NCBI GenBank assembly: GCA_023417655.1
Contig: JAEZFD010000014.1
Location: 62,001 to 126,000, forward strand
Direction: 5' to 3'
Source of the DNA: Planctomycetota bacterium
Lineage (GTDB): Bacteria > Planctomycetota > Planctomycetia > Planctomycetales > Planctomycetaceae
Length of the DNA stretch: 64,000 nucleotides
Below, one piece after another: positions 40,617 to 49,700 of this stretch; within the stretch, counting starts at the first letter, position 1; every line of letters begins with the position of its first letter. The position numbers were made by a program, and so were the translations under genes. The notes below the pieces were generated by a model. The model was not told the origin of the DNA, ran no database searches, and saw nothing but the letters and a program-made list of their open reading frames with translations.

Positions 40617-42809
40617 ATGCGATACACGACCTCACGGCGACGGACTTGGACCTGGACTGTCGTGTGCAGTTGCCTGTCCATGTGGGCCGCTTCCCCTTCA
40701 TGGGCCGATGATGCCGCCCCCGCGTCAGGCTTAACCGGACTGCTCGCGACTTCGGCACCAGATGGTCTGACTGAGGGCGATTTCGCCGATTTGACGGAAT
40801 CGATCGATGCGAGTTGGAAAGACTGGTCTCGCCAGACCGGCGAACTGGTGAAAGAGCTCTACGAGGGAAAACATGACACACTGGAGTCGCAGCAGGCCGC
40901 GATCGACGCCTTGAAAGTCAAGCTCGGTACGCTGGAAACAGCTCTTGCTGATCGCCGCTACGCTTCGATTTTCCCACAGCTCGCGGACTTGTACTCCAAG
41001 CTGAACCCGGAAGTTCAAATCGCTGATGCAATGCTGAAGACCCTCTCCATGGGATCTGAAGCGGCTCGTCAACAGCGACTGCAGCCATCCTTCGAACAGC
41101 TTTCGGCTGCCGTTGATTTGGTCGATACCGACCTCGCTGGTTTCAATAATGCTGCCCAGTGGCGGACTTGGATCAATCTCCCTGCTCTGAAGGGGCTGAC
41201 ACCGGAATCCGCCAATGCGATTGAAGTCGTGCAGGCGGCTCGTGACAAACTCGCCGCTCGCGAAAAGTACTCGCCGGAAGTCCAGTCATTCACGACCCGT
41301 GAATCGTTCCTCCGCCTGGAAGACGCTCTTGGAGCAGTTCTCAACGCTTCAGACGAGAAGAACATCCTCGACACCGCCGGGTTGCGACAGGCATACAGCG
41401 AATTGCTGGATCTCCTCGCAAAGTATCGCACCGAACCAAGTGTTGAGCTGGAAGCGGCCATTCGCCGTTCTCTCGATCAGCTGCGGGTGAAGTCTCCGGA
41501 TGGTGGGGTTGCTGTCGGCGAAGCTCTCGGCAGCCAGTTCCTGAACTACAACCTGCGAATTACCGCGAGCGAAGGTCTCCTGAACCGGTTCATTGCTGAA
41601 ACCCGGGTCGAGCAAAGTGCCATTCGTGAACGGATGACGGAAGCGAATGTCTATGGAAATCAGGTGACCACTGTCACGACTTCCATCAATCTGGTTCCGA
41701 ACTCGCTTGCTGCAGGATTCCGTCTCAATCTGAGCGGAGCGGTCCGATCCAACGCCAACGGCTACGCCAGCCGTGCGACGATCCATACCGTAGGCTACCA
41801 CACATTCAACGGATATAAGGACGTCACTTTTGACGGCCAGGAATTCTACCTGGGCCCCAGCATGGTCGGCGCTCGCGCCAATAACCAGGCAGTCGGAGCC
41901 CGGACCAAGTTCAGCGGAATTCCGATCTTCGGACACGTAGCGAACAATGTCGCAATCCGGGAAGCCAGTGAGCGCATGCCACAGAGCAATGCGATCACCG
42001 CCAGCCGGATTCGCCAGCAGGTCTCTTCACAGCTTGATCAGCAGACTGCAGACCAGTTTGCCAACGCTTCGAAGCAGCTGCAGACCAAGACTTATGGTCC
42101 ACTCCGGAAGTACGATCTGTATCCTGACGCAATGAGCTGGAGCACGACCCACAAGGATCTCCGGTTCGCAGCACGACTGATGAACACCACTGAGCTGGGT
42201 GGATCGGAACCTGCCCCGATTGCAGAGGTCCCACGCAACGGAATGGTCGCTCAGATTCATGAGACTGTTCTCAGTCATGCCTTCGACCGCATCGGACTGA
42301 AGGGACAGACCCTCACGGAAGATCAGGTTCGTGAACTGCTCGAAAGTCGTCTGACCGAGATTCTCGGTCGCGAAGTGAAAATTCCAAAGCCAGAGAACGC
42401 TGCTCCTGTCAGCGAACAGCAGATGAACACCCTCGTCTTCGATGAGCACGAACCTGTCCGGTTCTCAATCGACGACGGTGTTGTGACTCTGACAATTCGG
42501 GCTGGTCTGCGACGCGAGAACGGCGAGGACATTCCTCCGCAAATCATCTCGGTTCCATTCACACCGACACTCAGCGGAAAGAACATTGTCCTGACCCGCG
42601 GTAATGTCGGAGTCAAGCCGATTACCCGTCCGCCCAATGTTGCCGCTCAGGTGACTCGCGCTCAGGTGATGCGTCAGAAGATCCAGTCCGCTTTGCCGGA
42701 ACAGACAATCGACGGCGTCTTCAAGGTGAAAGTTGAAAACAAGCAAGTCGAATTGGCTCTGGTAGGGCTGGCAGCTGACGGCGGCTGGTTGACACTGGAC
42801 CTCAAGTAA
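40617..42809 (+). CDS. Large secreted protein of unknown function
   Basis: The protein has 730 residues from ATG 40617, with GGAG five bases upstream; a GTG two codons earlier (40611) is also open. A signal peptide opens it ('TWTVVCSCLSMWAASPSWA', cut near 'WADDAAP'). Residues ~55-300 are helical, with coiled-coil-like stretches. Residues ~300-480 are beta-rich ('VTTVTTSINLVPNSLAAGFRL'), and the C-terminal 200 residues mix helix and beta with 'PVRFSIDDGVVTLTIRAGLR'. No catalytic motif or known domain is recognised. Its size and divergence from the DUF11 gene suggest an envelope or extracellular role. A terminator follows at 42887-42934. Confidence 0.65.
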   Translation: MRYTTSRRRTWTWTVVCSCLSMWAASPSWADDAAPASGLTGLLATSAPDGLTEGDFADLTESIDASWKDWSRQTGELVKELYEGKHDTLESQQAAIDALKVKLGTLETALADRRYASIFPQLADLYSKLNPEVQIADAMLKTLSMGSEAARQQRLQPSFEQLSAAVDLVDTDLAGFNNAAQWRTWINLPALKGLTPESANAIEVVQAARDKLAAREKYSPEVQSFTTRESFLRLEDALGAVLNASDEKNILDTAGLRQAYSELLDLLAKYRTEPSVELEAAIRRSLDQLRVKSPDGGVAVGEALGSQFLNYNLRITASEGLLNRFIAETRVEQSAIRERMTEANVYGNQVTTVTTSINLVPNSLAAGFRLNLSGAVRSNANGYASRATIHTVGYHTFNGYKDVTFDGQEFYLGPSMVGARANNQAVGARTKFSGIPIFGHVANNVAIREASERMPQSNAITASRIRQQVSSQLDQQTADQFANASKQLQTKTYGPLRKYDLYPDAMSWSTTHKDLRFAARLMNTTELGGSEPAPIAEVPRNGMVAQIHETVLSHAFDRIGLKGQTLTEDQVRELLESRLTEILGREVKIPKPENAAPVSEQQMNTLVFDEHEPVRFSIDDGVVTLTIRAGLRRENGEDIPPQIISVPFTPTLSGKNIVLTRGNVGVKPITRPPNVAAQVTRAQVMRQKIQSALPEQTIDGVFKVKVENKQVELALVGLAADGGWLTLDLK

Positions 42810-43172
42810 TCGGAACTTTGGAGCTTTCGAAAATCAGGGCCGCCCTGAAGTCGAAAGAACCAGTGAGTCGAAAACGCGAAACGCTTCCCGGTTGGAAGCT
42901 GGAGTTGATCCAGCCTTCAGCCGGGTTTCTTTTTGGCCTCTCGCAATGAGCTTCTGAGAGTCGCTTGATGTGGGGAAAGAGGTAAAACAGGAAGACGATG
43001 CCGGCGCTGATGCGGGATTGGGTGGCACAAGTGTGCGAGAATCCGCATCCCAGTTGAATCGGATGAATCACATCTCGCCGGAAAATGCTTTAGAATTCGG
43101 TCTTCGCTCGGGGGCCTCTCTTTGAGTTTCCCGAGGCTTCTCAATGTCGCTGACTGAACTGGCCTGACCGGT
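42810..43172. other. Intergenic region after the large secreted protein
   Basis: 363 bp. It contains the terminator at 42887-42934 and presumably the promoter of the gene at 43173. No reading frame is supported. Confidence 0.5.
42887..42934 (+). terminator. Intrinsic terminator after the 40617 gene
   Basis: A long hairpin pairs CCCGGTTGGAAGCTGGA with TCCAGCCTTCAGCCGGG (14 of 17 positions, the rest mostly wobble) around a 5-nt loop, followed by TTTCTTTTT. Confidence 0.8.
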
Positions 43173-44039
43173 ATGGCATCTTCAAAAGATCTGACTCCCA
43201 GTGAGAAGATGCGTGCGGCGAATCCCAAAAAGGACGCCGCGCGCCAGGCGCGTCCCATTCTTTATTTTCTGCTCGGGCTCCTGACCATGGTCATGCTGGG
43301 AGCCTGTTGTTTTGCAGGAGTCGCAGTCTGGTGGTTCCGCCCCCTGACAAGCGAGAACCCTGAAGTCGCATTGAAAGTGACTCAGGAGATCGTATCGATC
43401 GAGATCCCTGACACATTTGTTCCCCGTGGCACGATCCAGTGGAACATTGCATTCTTGATGCGGTTGCGAGGGGTCTACTATGAGCGGCTCGTCGGGGACG
43501 GGGTGTTGACGCTGCTGGAAGTGAACACCAAGCTGGCCAACGATGACAATATCCGTCGTCACATTCGCGATACGCTGCTGCAGGAGTCCACCAGTGGAAC
43601 GACGCTGGTCATTGACCCCTCCCGGAGTCGTAAGGAAACGATTCAGGTCGCGGGAGAACCGGTGATGTTCGATCTCGATGTCGCGCAGGATCCTCGCACG
43701 AGCGAGTCGTTCCATCTCTTTGAGGGCGTGATTCAGGGGAAGTCTGGTCAGGTTCTGCTCGCATTGCGAGTGGATTCGAACCGCTGGCTGGACGAGCCAC
43801 TTGAACTGGACGGTCCCACTCTGGAATCCTCACACGAGAATCTGCCGCACTGGCTGATCACAATGTTGCATTCGATCAATCGAGGGGACGTGGTGAAAGA
43901 TTCGGATTCATTCGTTCCGACATCCTCTCCCGCCGGGCAGCCAGAAAAACCTGAATCGGCCGACCGCCAGACTCCTTTGCCTGCGGATTCCGCGGAGCTT
44001 CCCCTTGCTCCAGCGCCGGGCCCCGGTCCTGCCAAGTAG
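43173..44039 (+). CDS. Single-pass membrane protein of unknown function
   Basis: The protein has 288 residues from ATG 43173. A basic ~30-residue leader is followed by one membrane helix at ~30-52 ('LYFLLGLLTMVMLGACCFAG'), so the C-terminal ~235 residues lie outside the cytoplasm. That domain mixes strands and helices ('VALKVTQEIVSIEIPDTFVP', 'IQWNIAFLMRLRGVYYE') and ends with a Pro/Ala-rich tail. No family is recognised. A gap of 21 bp separates it from the convergent NYN gene, so the two are transcribed towards each other. Confidence 0.6.
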   Translation: MASSKDLTPSEKMRAANPKKDAARQARPILYFLLGLLTMVMLGACCFAGVAVWWFRPLTSENPEVALKVTQEIVSIEIPDTFVPRGTIQWNIAFLMRLRGVYYERLVGDGVLTLLEVNTKLANDDNIRRHIRDTLLQESTSGTTLVIDPSRSRKETIQVAGEPVMFDLDVAQDPRTSESFHLFEGVIQGKSGQVLLALRVDSNRWLDEPLELDGPTLESSHENLPHWLITMLHSINRGDVVKDSDSFVPTSSPAGQPEKPESADRQTPLPADSAELPLAPAPGPGPAK

Positions 44040-44060
44040 CTCCGGTTCTCTATGTCCGTT

Positions 44061-44903
44061 TCATTCGCTCGGTGGCTTTCGCGGCCCTCGTCGTTGTCCA
44101 GGAGAGCCGGGATGAGGTTCTTCGAAATTCAGATCCGCAATTCGCTGTTCCCAGAAGGCGAGTTCATCCGCGAGAACCGTCTTCTCTTCGCCTTCTGATT
44201 TCGAGATCGGTGGCGGTGGAGGAACTGAACGACCCGAGCGTCGAGTCGGCGGTGGAGCGGGTTGTTGAGTTCGAGGATCAGGGGCCGGCGAATTTGGGGA
44301 GGGGTTCTTCTGAGGAGCGGGAGTAGGAGTGGGCGCAGGCTGCGGCCGGGCTTCCTCGCGAAGACTTCTTTCGATCTCCTTCGGATCAATGTCCCCGAAC
44401 TCTTTCAGCCAGTCGTCGGCGGTTAACTCCAGAGGGGTCTTGATCCTGTCCGGGGGAGATAAGGGAGTATTTTCGAAGCTCTGCTGTTTCCTGGCAGATT
44501 GTCTTTTGTCCAGTTCGACCAGAAACGAATCCGAGTCGATGTACCCTGCTCCCACCGCCCTCGCGGCTCTTAATAGGCGATGATCGCTCGAGACGACTCT
44601 CAGCTGGCGTGGCTGCCGAGTGCCACAGAGCAAGTCTTCGATCAGGTCATCCGCCTGTCGCCCTCGCGGAGAGAAAACAATTGTCATCCCGTGGACCACG
44701 ATGGGGCGTCGGTCAGCATGTGCGGCATGTTGTGCATCAAAGACGACAAGCGTCCGTGCGAGTTCCTTTTCGGGGAGAGAGCGTTTCAGACGCAGCAACA
44801 ACTGGTCCCGTGCCTGTTCGAACTTTCCTGATCGACGACAGAGTCCCCCCAGGCCTGCGTAGTGCAGGAGATTGTATCCGTCGATAATGAGTTCGGGTGA
44901 CAT
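44061..44903 (-). CDS. NYN-domain (YacP-like) protein
   Basis: The protein has 280 residues from ATG 44903. The N-terminal ~150 residues are a PIN-like NYN domain: 'LIIDGYNLLHYAGLGGL' (first catalytic Asp and Asn), 'RTLVVFDAQHA' (second acid), 'GRQADDLIEDLL' (third acid pair) and 'LRVVSSDHRLLRAA' (final acid). This is the YacP/Rae1 type, a ribosome- or RNA-associated endonuclease in Gram-positives. The C-terminal ~110 residues are Pro/Arg/Gln-rich and disordered, ending in a short helix ('LAFWEQRIADLNF'). All acidic positions are present, so nuclease activity is plausible. It is divergent from the retropepsin-like gene (277-bp gap). Confidence 0.75.
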   Translation of the reverse strand: MSPELIIDGYNLLHYAGLGGLCRRSGKFEQARDQLLLRLKRSLPEKELARTLVVFDAQHAAHADRRPIVVHGMTIVFSPRGRQADDLIEDLLCGTRQPRQLRVVSSDHRLLRAARAVGAGYIDSDSFLVELDKRQSARKQQSFENTPLSPPDRIKTPLELTADDWLKEFGDIDPKEIERSLREEARPQPAPTPTPAPQKNPSPNSPAPDPRTQQPAPPPTRRSGRSVPPPPPISKSEGEEKTVLADELAFWEQRIADLNFEEPHPGSPGQRRGPRKPPSE

Positions 44904-45180
44904 GCCTTTTCCCAGTTTATCGCATTCGTTCTCCGCAAGGTATTCGCTGCTTTCTTGATCCGTCGAAGTGCATCCGAGAGATTGCTGCCGGCAGCAATCT
45001 CGTCGAGGACGCCGCCGGTGAATCCAGGCAAAAAACGCTTCCGAGTAAACGCGGGCGCCTCAATCAGAACTTTCCTCGCGACGCGAAGATGAGATACAGT
45101 AGCCCCGTGGGTGAGGCTCGAAATGCGAGGAATGAGCGTCAGATTTCTGGTGAACCTGTCCAGAGAATGAATGAGGCACG

Positions 45181-45648
45181 ATGCGCCGTAGCGAGAAAGA
45201 ATTATTGACAATCGGCTGGCGGGAATGGATCGGATTGCCAGGACTGGGAGTGAAATCGATCAAGGCCAAGATCGATACCGGGGCTCTGACTTCATCCCTT
45301 CATGCTTTCCAGATCGAACGCTTTCGCAGCGAAGGCCGCGATTACGTGCGATTCTTCATTCACCCGCGACAGAAGACCTCAAAACCAGTTGTCCAGACTC
45401 AGGCGTCTCTATTGGGAATGCGTGCCGTCCGCAGCTCGAATGGGCATATCAGCGAACGACCTGTCATTGCGACAGAGATTCAGATCTATGACCAGACCTG
45501 CCTGATTCAGCTGACACTCGCAAATCGTGATCAGATGGGTTTTCGCATGCTCCTCGGTCGAGAGGCCCTGCGGAACAGGTTTCTGGTCGATGCCGCGAGT
45601 TCTTATTGCGACCTCAGCCGGATCCCGAAACGCCGCAAGAAGACATAA
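45181..45648 (+). CDS. Retropepsin-like aspartic protease (pfam05618, 'ATP-dependent zinc protease')
   Basis: The protein has 155 residues from ATG 45181, with GAGG just upstream. The catalytic phrase is 'KAKIDTGALTSSLHA' (Asp32-Thr-Gly-Ala), the D-T-G-A motif of retropepsin-like enzymes; the family name is historical and rests on weak biochemistry. Later 'MLLGREALRNRFLVDAASSY' fits the second conserved block. Members are cytoplasmic, ~130-160 residues, and are often next to RimK-type ligases; no rimK is visible here. It is followed by yceH 191 bp away on the same strand. Confidence 0.75.
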   Translation: MRRSEKELLTIGWREWIGLPGLGVKSIKAKIDTGALTSSLHAFQIERFRSEGRDYVRFFIHPRQKTSKPVVQTQASLLGMRAVRSSNGHISERPVIATEIQIYDQTCLIQLTLANRDQMGFRMLLGREALRNRFLVDAASSYCDLSRIPKRRKKT

Positions 45649-45839
45649 TGCACTGGTCCGGCTGGCTGTCATAAATCATCTGGCCGCGGCATTTCAGTGG
45701 CATCTCCCGGACCTTGCGGCAGATGGGATTTTGACCGGAATTCGCGGACCTGTTACCTTGTTTCATCGCAGAGATAGCTGAGAGCCGACTCTGCAAATGA
45801 ACGATCAACCGGGCCGAGCCCATCGGAAGGATTGAGATT

Positions 45840-46613
45840 GTGAACGGATACGAGACCGAGCAGGACACCGAGAGCTATCCTCCCGTCAAAGAACTCAGCA
45901 AGCCACAGCGCCGTGTCCTGGGGGTCCTGATTGAAAAGGCCTATACGGTTCCGGAAAGTTACCCTCTCACAATCAAGTCGCTGATTTCTGGGTGTAATCA
46001 GAAGAGTAATCGTTCTCCGATTACCAACTACAGCGAAGACAATCTTATCCAGACTCTGGATGAACTCCGGGGAATGGGCCTTGTTGCGTCGGTGCATACA
46101 GAGTCCGGCAGGACCGAACGCTACCGGCACTACATTCGCAAACGCTTTGCACTCTCAGAACCTCAGCTGGCGATCCTGACCGAACTGTTGCTGCGTGGAC
46201 GTCAGCAACTCGGCGAATTACGTGCCCGAGCCAGCCGCATGGTTCCAATCGAATCATTGCAGGATCTGAAGAAGGAAGTTGAAGGTCTGCTGCAACAGGG
46301 ACTAGTCCAGGTCGATGGCCCATTGGACCGCCGTGGAGTGGAGATCGATCACAACTTCCATCTTGCGAGTGAAAATGCACGGATGAGTGTTCGGGCAGAA
46401 GTCTCCAGTTCAGCTCGAGTGCCTAACGAAGCAGAAGACCTAGAAGAAGAATCGAACTCGACTCCGTCCAGGTCGTCAGGATCCTTCTCTACGGAACTGG
46501 AGTCGCTGCGAGATTCCAATGATGAACTGCGAGCCGAACTCGATTCGCTGAAACGTCAGGTTGAAGACCTGAAAGAAGACTTGCTCCAGCTGCGTCAAAG
46601 CCTCGGCGCATAA
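45840..46613 (+). CDS. yceH: YceH/DUF480 family protein
   Basis: The protein has 257 residues from GTG 45840 (AAGGA ~11 nt upstream). The DUF480 signature is complete: 'VLGVLIEKAYTVPESYPLT', 'SGCNQKSNRSP' and 'LDELRGMGLV', followed by 'RYRHYIRKRFAL'. The fold is a pair of winged helices, suggesting DNA or RNA binding, though the function of YceH is unknown. Residues ~195-257 are an added acidic stretch and a coiled coil ('LRAELDSLKRQVEDLKEDLL'), longer than in E. coli YceH, implying a protein partner or oligomerisation. It lies 120 bp before the PQQ-propeller gene. Confidence 0.85.
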   Translation: MNGYETEQDTESYPPVKELSKPQRRVLGVLIEKAYTVPESYPLTIKSLISGCNQKSNRSPITNYSEDNLIQTLDELRGMGLVASVHTESGRTERYRHYIRKRFALSEPQLAILTELLLRGRQQLGELRARASRMVPIESLQDLKKEVEGLLQQGLVQVDGPLDRRGVEIDHNFHLASENARMSVRAEVSSSARVPNEAEDLEEESNSTPSRSSGSFSTELESLRDSNDELRAELDSLKRQVEDLKEDLLQLRQSLGA

Positions 46614-46733
46614 AAAGGAACTTCGGAGGCGAGCCAATTCGAAGTGGCTTTACCTCGGTGTTCAATACGTGTGACAATGGTGAAGCCGGAGACGCGGCAC
46701 CCATTCGATTCAGACAATTCGCGGAGAACGCAG

Positions 46734-49700
46734 ATGGAGATGATCCCTGCCAGGCCGGATACGATGGATCGATACTGCTGGCGTGTCATTCCGGCTTTCG
46801 TCCTCCTGACGCTGTTCGGCGTTTACAACACAACTTGGGGGCAGGAACCACCGGCAACAGATGTCTCAGGAACGGCGACTGCGGCGCCTCCTGAGACCGA
46901 GCCTGGGACATTCTCAAAGTCGATCGTTCTTCCCCGGGATCATGCGACCGAACGAGATCTGAAAACAATTGTCGGGGCGATTTCGTCAGAGAACTGGCCG
47001 CAGATCGCCCAAGTCCTGTTTCGCCTGACCTCCACCATCGCCGATGATCGCAAGCGGTCAGAAGGTTTCGATCTGGTCGAGCTCGATGGAGTGGTGTGCA
47101 GTACCGATGTCGCGATCGAGCGGGTCTTCAATCGTCTCCCGGCCACTGGCCGTGCGGTTGTCCTTCGTCTGGTCGAACCGATTGCCAGAGAACGGCTCGC
47201 GACGGCGGTGCGGAATCAGGATACGGGATCGATCCGGGAGTTGACCCAGCGATTCCGTTATACGCAAACCGGTCAACAGGCACGAAATCTCTATCGGCAG
47301 ATTCTCCGGGATCAGGGCCGCTACGGGCTGCCTCAGAGTTCAGATTCGACGCAGGTCAGTTCGAGTCCCGCCGATGTCCAGGTCTCCATTCCGGTCGATG
47401 AGGCGACGCATGAGACCCTTCTTTTGATTCAACGCAAACTGCGCCAAGGTGGTTTGAATCCTTATCTGACTTCAAATCTCACGGCTGCGGGGCAGACAGT
47501 CCTCATCTCTCTCGCGACCGCGCGTGTTGCGCTCGATCTCTCGACCGGTCGGGTGCTCTGGACCCGCCCACTGGAAACATATGGAGCGGACAGATATCGG
47601 AACCCCGGTAATCTGGTTGATCCCTTGCGGGCACGACTCTTCTCATTATCGATCGCTCGAAGAGCATTTGGAGAAGCTGTTGTTGCCCGAACTGTCATCC
47701 AACAGGAGAGAGCTTTTTTTCTGGAACCTGTTGAAGCCGCTCGCCCTGCTGCATCGGGTAAAGGAGATGACCCTTTAGATGCTCTGGATGAGGAGGATTT
47801 CTTCTCCCCATTTCCTGCAAACCGATTGATCTGTGTGAATCACCGCACCGGAGAGACTCTCTGGACACAACCTCAGGATCCGGCCCACGCCATTTTCTTC
47901 GCCGGAACTCCTCAGATCGTTGATGGAGCCGTTTTCCTCCTCGGAGAAGCGCGGGCATCCCAAATGTTAGCCCTCTACCAGTATGACTGTGCGACCGGGG
48001 AATTGATTGATGCGTTGCCGGTTGCCCGCGCCGCCGTGACGATCCAGAATGATGCGCATCGACAGGAGATCGACTGTCAGGTGATCGTCGATGGAGATCA
48101 GGTTTTCTGTCCCACGGCCGCTGGTGGATTGTTCGCCGTTGATCGCTTGACTGGGGATGTGCTCTGGGCGAATCGCCTTGCTCGAAACGACGTTGTCGAA
48201 CTCCCTCAGTTGGAAGAAGAGGCGCAGCATCGCTCCGGGTTCGGTTATTGGCGGGGCTGGCAGCAGAACCAACTGATTCCCGCCGATGGCTTACTCGTTT
48301 CCGTCAGTCCAGAACGCGATGAACTGCTCGTTCTGCAGGCCGACAGCGGACAGACTCTGTGGAGTCGTGCAGGAGTTGATGGGGCGAAAGTCATCAGTGC
48401 TTCAGCCACGTCAGGTCTTGTCGTTATTGGGACTTCGTCCGCGACCGCTTTCGACCTGAAAACAGGCACACTCCGTTGGACCACTCCCATTTCCCGACCC
48501 GCCGGCACAGGCGTTCTGCGTGGCAATGACTACATCTTCCCGATCCTGGCGCAGGGGCTGGCCCGCTTAAACCTGACCAATGGAAATGTGGTTCGAGACG
48601 CGGCGTCGCATCCAGCCTTCCTCAGCGGCGAGATGAACCTGCCGACGGATCTCCGGGTGCGGAATTTGGCTGCGATTGGCGATCATCTGATCGAAACAGA
48701 CAGTGACGGGGCGCGCTCGATTCGGGATTCCACCTCACCTGACGTCATCGCCTCGGCGATTCCGGTCGTCCAGAACTTCGCCCAGCAGAAACTGTCTGGA
48801 GGGATGCCGGACTTTAAAAAGATCCTCCCGCTGATGGCGACGGGTGCGGAAGAGTCATTACACGGAATCAGTCCGTTCGTTCGAGGAGTCGTCGCCCGAC
48901 TGCTGGAGGCTCCGCAATCAGGTTCCGGAAGCAACCTTTCCCCGAGTCTGCTGATTGATGAGGGGGCCTCTATTAAAGACCGCGCCCTTGCACGACGTTT
49001 CTCAGCACGACTCGCGATCAAAGGGAACAATCTGGCGAAGTTTGTGGAACTTTGGTTGACAGCTCCCGAGGCCGAGCTGCGAACAGTGGTCACGGATGAG
49101 AGCGAACAACTTCGTTGCCGACTGGATCGGTGGTTTCAAGCCGAAGCACTGGTCCTCCGTCAGTCCAATCTCGAGATGCTGGATAAAGTGCTCGAGGAGC
49201 ACATCGCGAAACAGATAACGAAAGCGGAATCCGGTGAGCAGATGCAGTTCACGGAGAAGCTGGGGCTGACACCTTGGGGGGCGAAACTCCTTCTGGCGTC
49301 GCCCGGAGAATGGAAATCGCTGCGGTCCCTTGTGAGACGCCAGCTCCAGTGGAAATCCCTGACACAGCATGCAGAGTCGAAGATTGCCGCCGGAGCGGCC
49401 TATCGACTGTTTCAACTTTATCGCACACGCCATGCTCCACTGGACGCGGCCCGCTGGCTGAACGTTCTGGCTGCGTTTCCGCCGGAAACAGTTCTGCCAG
49501 ACAATCTCACTGTGGAGCAGGTCTGCTCAGACAGCGTCGCATCGCACCAGATGCTGCTGGACACAGATCCGGTTTTCGCTCCCTGGCCGCACACGACACC
49601 AACGACCGAGGCTCGCCCACGTGCCTCACAGGAGATTTTTCTGGTTCCGCTGGCCGTCGCGAATGCGGCGGAATCCGGTTTCGAACGGATGAACGTGGAA

